In this document: positions 33,992-36,105 of the stretch, one piece after another | Position numbering within the stretch: position 1 is the stretch's first letter | How the letters are laid out: the number at the start of each line of letters is the position of its first letter | Made by a program: the position numbers and the translations under genes | DNA from: Chitinophagales bacterium 65-1 | Lineage (GTDB): Bacteria > Bacteroidota > Bacteroidia > Chitinophagales > Chitinophagaceae | Direction of reading: 5' to 3' | NCBI GenBank assembly: GCA_002050465.1 | Contig: MWYX01000054.1 | Span: forward strand, 1 to 36,105 | Length of the DNA stretch: 36,105 nucleotides | Notes under the pieces: model-generated | Seen by the model: only the letters and a program-made list of their open reading frames with translations | The model's database searches: none | What the model was told of the DNA's origin: nothing

Positions 33992-34213
33992 TTATTTTTT
34001 CGCTGAATCTTTCTTTTCAACTACTTTCTTTAAAGAATCGCTTTTTCTTTCCATTTTATCTATTGCAGAATCAGCATTAGTTTGAATTTGATTTTGAACT
34101 GAATCAGTCCTGTTCTCTATTGAATCCTTTTTGTCTTCAACTGTTGAAGTTGAATTGCTATCACAAGCTGCCAACCCACCTGCAATAATTAATGCTAAAA
34201 AAATCTTTTTCAT
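33992..34213 (-). CDS. Small charged lipoprotein
   Basis: 73 residues. A lipoprotein signal ends in GLAAC (Cys17). The mature 57 residues are nearly all Asp, Ser, Lys, Glu, Asn and Gln, with heptad-like spacing (DSIENRTDSVQNQIQTNADSAIDKMERKSDSLKKVVEKKDS), predicting a single long helix or coiled coil. It resembles small helical lipoproteins that tether to peptidoglycan or membranes in other bacteria, but it lacks the C-terminal Lys-Arg-Lys of Lpp. No domain match can be claimed. It is preceded by the terminator of the upstream unit and is therefore transcribed alone. Confidence 0.72.
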   Translation of the reverse strand: MKKIFLALIIAGGLAACDSNSTSTVEDKKDSIENRTDSVQNQIQTNADSAIDKMERKSDSLKKVVEKKDSAKK

Positions 34214-34287
34214 GTTTAATTTATTTTAAGTTTATGCCTTTTTATACCACTTTTGGAAAATAGTAACCCAATTAATAAAAGTATTTT

Positions 34288-34320
34288 TAATAAAAAAGCC
34301 ACTAAATTTTAGTGGCTTTA
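34288..34320 (-). terminator. Strong rho-independent terminator
   Basis: On the minus strand AAAGCCACTAA pairs with TTAGTGGCTTT across a 3-base loop, an 11-bp stem, and is followed by a run of six T. On the plus strand the run after the stem is only TTTACG. It ends the small unit at 34356-34468 and any read-through from the response regulator. Confidence 0.88.
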
Positions 34321-34371
34321 CGCCTTTGCGTATCAGATATTTTAATGAACACCGGTTAACTTATAGTTACC
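34319..34371 (-). ncRNA. Structured 3' part of a possible small RNA
   Basis: Two further hairpins precede the terminator on the minus strand: TACGC-AAAG-GCGTA (34332-34319) and GGTAAC-TATAA-GTTAACC with one bulge (34371-34354). With the promoter at 34436-34468 and the terminator they define a transcript of about 140 nt. The second hairpin covers the stop codon of the 15-codon frame. No known RNA family is recognised. Confidence 0.45.
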
Positions 34372-34403
34372 GAAAGTGTGCATGATTGATCTGTAGATTG
34401 CAT
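34356..34403 (-). CDS. Possible 15-residue micropeptide with strong Shine-Dalgarno
   Basis: The frame reads MQSTDQSCTLSVTIS and ends in TAA. AAAAAGGAGG (34418-34409) lies 5 bases before the ATG, the only strong Shine-Dalgarno I noticed in the window, in a phylum that rarely uses one. A complete promoter match lies upstream and three hairpins follow. The peptide has one Cys and no hydrophobic segment or known motif. It may be a leader or regulatory peptide, or the sequence may simply be a structured RNA whose AGGAGG is incidental. Confidence 0.4.
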   Translation of the reverse strand: MQSTDQSCTLSVTIS

Positions 34404-34435
34404 GAATACCTCCTTTTTATTTGGTGACTGAAATA

Positions 34436-34468
34436 CAAATTTATTAAAAATGATAGAATAATTCCAAA
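34436..34468 (-). promoter_or_regulatory. Full-match Bacteroidota promoter of the small unit
   Basis: Minus strand: TTTG at 34468-34465, a 21-base spacer, then TAAATTTG at 34443-34436. Both boxes match TTTG / TAnnTTTG exactly. Transcription should start near 34429, about 25 bases before the micropeptide ATG. It lies just downstream of the response-regulator stop, so it drives a separate transcript. Confidence 0.6.
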
Positions 34469-34475
34469 TTTGCAT

Positions 34476-34859
34476 TTATTGATTCTGAAGATAATCCTTG
34501 CATTTTTGCAGTATGGCCTCTATTTTATCTACTATTTCATTTAAACCAAAAGGCTTTTCAATATAACCATCTGCACCATATACTTTATAATTAGCAAGTG
34601 CTTTTGAAGAAGCAGAGAACATTAAGATACACAAGTATTTGGTATCGTATTGTTCTCTAAGTCTTTTACAAACCTCTCTCCCATCTTCTCCCTGTAAATA
34701 AATATCAAGTATGATAAGGTCTGGTAAGAATGATTTGATCACTGGTGTGATATCCTGTGGACCTGTAATAGTTTTTACCTTATACACCTTTTGTTCAAGA
34801 AAGAATTTTAATACTTCCAGCAAATCGGTTGAATCGTCTACTATAAGAATCTTTCGCAT
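34476..34859 (-). CDS. Single-domain response regulator (receiver domain only)
   Basis: 127 residues, a lone CheY-like receiver with no output domain. Acidic pocket Asp8 and Asp9 (ILIVDDS), phospho-acceptor Asp52 (IILDIYL), Ser82 (LMFSAS) in the switch Thr/Ser position and Lys102 (EKPFG). It should be phosphorylated by a sensor kinase and act by protein contact, possibly in a phosphorelay. It has the same numbering of all key residues as the divergent regulator at 34979-35353, so the two are probably paralogues. No kinase gene lies in the window. A good promoter match lies just upstream. Confidence 0.9.
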   Translation of the reverse strand: MRKILIVDDSTDLLEVLKFFLEQKVYKVKTITGPQDITPVIKSFLPDLIILDIYLQGEDGREVCKRLREQYDTKYLCILMFSASSKALANYKVYGADGYIEKPFGLNEIVDKIEAILQKCKDYLQNQ

Positions 34860-34882
34860 AGTTTGATCTTGGGAATAGTTGT

Positions 34883-34912
34883 CAAATATATCATTACGAG
34901 GTAGATTTCAAA
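34883..34912 (-). promoter_or_regulatory. Bacteroidota promoter for the minus-strand response regulator
   Basis: Minus strand: TTTG at 34912-34909, an 18-base spacer, then TATATTTG at 34890-34883, both exact. It predicts a leader of about 15-20 bases to the ATG at 34859. Confidence 0.6.
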
Positions 34913-34978
34913 AAAAAATCTCTAATTAATATAGAAGTATGGATTGATTCTTGTGGCAAGAAAGCAGCTTTTAAATTT

Positions 34979-35353
34979 ATGAAAAGGATCTTAGTTGTTG
35001 ATGATGATATAGATATACTTACAGTAGTAAAATTAGTGCTTGAATCGAATGAATTTGAAGTGGCCGCAATATCTGACTGGCAGAAAATTTTTACTCAAAT
35101 AGAGACTTTCCATCCAGATTTAATATTACTGGATGTTTCATTAGGTACACAAGATGGAAGAAATCTATGCAAACAGGTAAAATCAAACGGTGATACAAAA
35201 CATATTTCTATAATATTGTTTTCTGCTAATCATAATGTTGAAAAAAGTGTACAGGAATGTTTAGCAAATACATTTATTTCAAAGCCATTTGACATAAATG
35301 ATCTGATAGAAAAAATTAATAACCAACTTATGGAAACTAACGGGTTTAACTAA
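34979..35353 (+). CDS. Single-domain response regulator (receiver domain only)
   Basis: 124 residues, one receiver domain. Key residues are Asp8 and Asp9 (ILVVDDD), phospho-acceptor Asp52 (LLDVSL), Ser83-region switch (Ser82 in ILFSAN) and Lys102 (SKPFD). No DNA-binding or enzymatic output is attached. It is divergent from the other receiver with 119 bases between starts. The final codons and stop form the left part of a terminator hairpin, which ties the gene end to transcript release. Signalling input and target are unknown; both receivers may share one kinase. Confidence 0.9.
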   Translation: MKRILVVDDDIDILTVVKLVLESNEFEVAAISDWQKIFTQIETFHPDLILLDVSLGTQDGRNLCKQVKSNGDTKHISIILFSANHNVEKSVQECLANTFISKPFDINDLIEKINNQLMETNGFN

Positions 35354-35370
35354 ACCCCTTTTTCTTTATT
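35342..35370 (+). terminator. Terminator overlapping the end of the response-regulator gene
   Basis: GGGTTT and AAACCC (35342-35347 and 35352-35357) pair around AACT, then CTTTTTCTTT follows. The left arm is the last codons (Gly-Phe), and the TAA lies in the loop and right arm. Confidence 0.75.
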
Positions 35371-36105
35371 TAATATTATACACAAGCGACATCCCTTTAA
35401 ATTTTTTACCAATAAAAGGAGAAATACTCAGATCATTATTATTTTTATTTTTATGCCATTCAGGTATTAATATCCCGGAAGCTGCGCCTATAGCATAGCC
35501 TAATAGATTATCGCTCAAAAAATGTAATCCTCCTTTATATCTCATATATCCTACTACTGCAGGGAGTGTTGCAGCAACTGCCCATACAAATGGCTTTGCT
35601 TTTGAATCGGGATTAAGATCGTGAAATACTTTTGCAGCAAAAAAAGTTGCGGATGCAGTAGCAGCAGTATGGCCTGCAAAAAAAGATCGCTGATTTTTTG
35701 CTTTTATTCTTTCCTCCTGCGACGCCTCACTTGGTGCATATACCAGTGGCCTGGAACGATGTATAGTTCCTGCTGCCAATGTAAAAAGAGAACTTGTTAT
35801 AGACAGGCTTTCTATATACATAACCAGTATATGAGAAGCATTCCTGCTTTCATTTTTATTAAGTACAATCATGGCAAGTGGCATTGCAAAGGAGCCAAGA
35901 AATAGAATATAACTATCCCGATCTACACTTTCTGAAAAAAAGCCAACATTCCCCCGATCAAAAAAAGGAACTTTATCTTTTGTCTTGGTTGCCAGCTCAG
36001 CTAATGTAAGAGGACTTTTATTTTTGATAAGATTATTACCCAAGTAAGTTAAGCCTAATCCTAATGCTATAATTGGCGCATCCTTTTTAAATGAGGTTTT
36101 ATATG
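35366..36105 (-). CDS. PAP2-superfamily phosphatase, 5' end beyond the window
   Basis: The frame has no stop up to the window edge; the extension reads YKTSFKKDAPIIALGLGLTYLG, which fits the start region of Bacteroidota PAP2 proteins, so the TTG at 36043 is probably internal and the gene is cut. At least 246 residues are seen. Phosphatase motifs are TIHRSRPLVY (motif 1 Arg-Pro), FFAGHTA (motif 2, general acid His) and MRYKGGLHFLSDNLLGY (motif 3 with Arg, His and Asp). About five membrane segments place the site on the periplasmic side. Typical substrates are undecaprenyl or phosphatidyl phosphates. It is convergent with the plus-strand response regulator, 12 bases between stops. Confidence 0.85.
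   Translation of the reverse strand, partial: YKTSFKKDAPIIALGLGLTYLGNNLIKNKSPLTLAELATKTKDKVPFFDRGNVGFFSESVDRDSYILFLGSFAMPLAMIVLNKNESRNASHILVMYIESLSITSSLFTLAAGTIHRSRPLVYAPSEASQEERIKAKNQRSFFAGHTAATASATFFAAKVFHDLNPDSKAKPFVWAVAATLPAVVGYMRYKGGLHFLSDNLLGYAIGAASGILIPEWHKNKNNNDLSISPFIGKKFKGMSLVYNIK

Noticed and set aside
1-36105. CRISPR arrays, tRNA or rRNA genes, transposases
   Set aside because: Scanning by eye found no spaced repeats of CRISPR type, no tRNA-like cloverleaf and no IS-type protein; I did not run a covariance search.

Overview
The window looks like ordinary chromosome of a low-GC member of the Bacteroidota, most likely close to Chitinophagaceae (inferred from protein style; I could not search). 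The evidence is a protease ending in a type IX secretion (T9SS) sorting domain, lipoproteins with short Bacteroidota-style signals, the futalosine menaquinone enzyme MqnE, A-rich start regions almost without Shine-Dalgarno sequences, and several copies of the Bacteroidota -7 box TAnnTTTG. I saw no tRNA, rRNA, CRISPR array, transposase or phage gene.

Layout. 1-5,640: a decayed 3' end of polX, an orphan peptide-type ABC substrate-binding lipoprotein, a secreted M1 aminopeptidase, a polysaccharide flippase and an inverted repeat. 5,646-10,931: an NlpC/P60 hydrolase divergent from dnaE, then trxA and a small LTxxQ periplasmic protein. 11,018-16,923: a nucleoside-permease-like MFS protein, a large M43 protease and mqnE. 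16,920-22,641: a minus-strand topoisomerase IV operon, parE - DUF1835 protein - four-helix-bundle protein - parC. The four-helix-bundle gene sits between inverted heptamer repeats and looks inserted. 22,642-23,177 holds no convincing gene. 23,178-24,088: a BON lipoprotein, a BON-LysM protein and a terminator. 24,152-27,193: histidine-catabolism genes hutG and hutI with a zinc-ribbon protein and a VOC protein. 27,286-29,083: a small membrane protein and an M19 dipeptidase. 29,175-32,491: a metallophosphoesterase/PQQ-propeller gene broken by a 964-bp tandem duplication, with a membrane protein downstream. 32,600-36,105: an M20 amidohydrolase, a small lipoprotein, a possible small-RNA/micropeptide gene, two divergent single-domain response regulators and a PAP2 phosphatase cut by the window end.

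Main points. (1) A 964-bp, nearly identical direct repeat splits a 630-residue secreted phosphoesterase into two overlapping frames; losing one copy would restore the full frame. The junction places a stop codon one base before an in-frame ATG. (2) A compact unit on the minus strand at 34,288-34,468 has a full TTTG-N21-TAAATTTG promoter, a rare strong AAGGAGG, a 15-codon reading frame, three hairpins and a terminator; it fits an undescribed small RNA or micropeptide gene. (3) A four-helix-bundle cassette interrupts the topoisomerase IV operon. (4) A GC-rich palindrome lies in frame inside hutI.

The genes are mostly housekeeping (replication, topology, menaquinone, redox) mixed with envelope and scavenging functions (secreted peptidases, nucleoside and peptide uptake, histidine breakdown), as expected for a heterotroph living on protein-rich organic matter.
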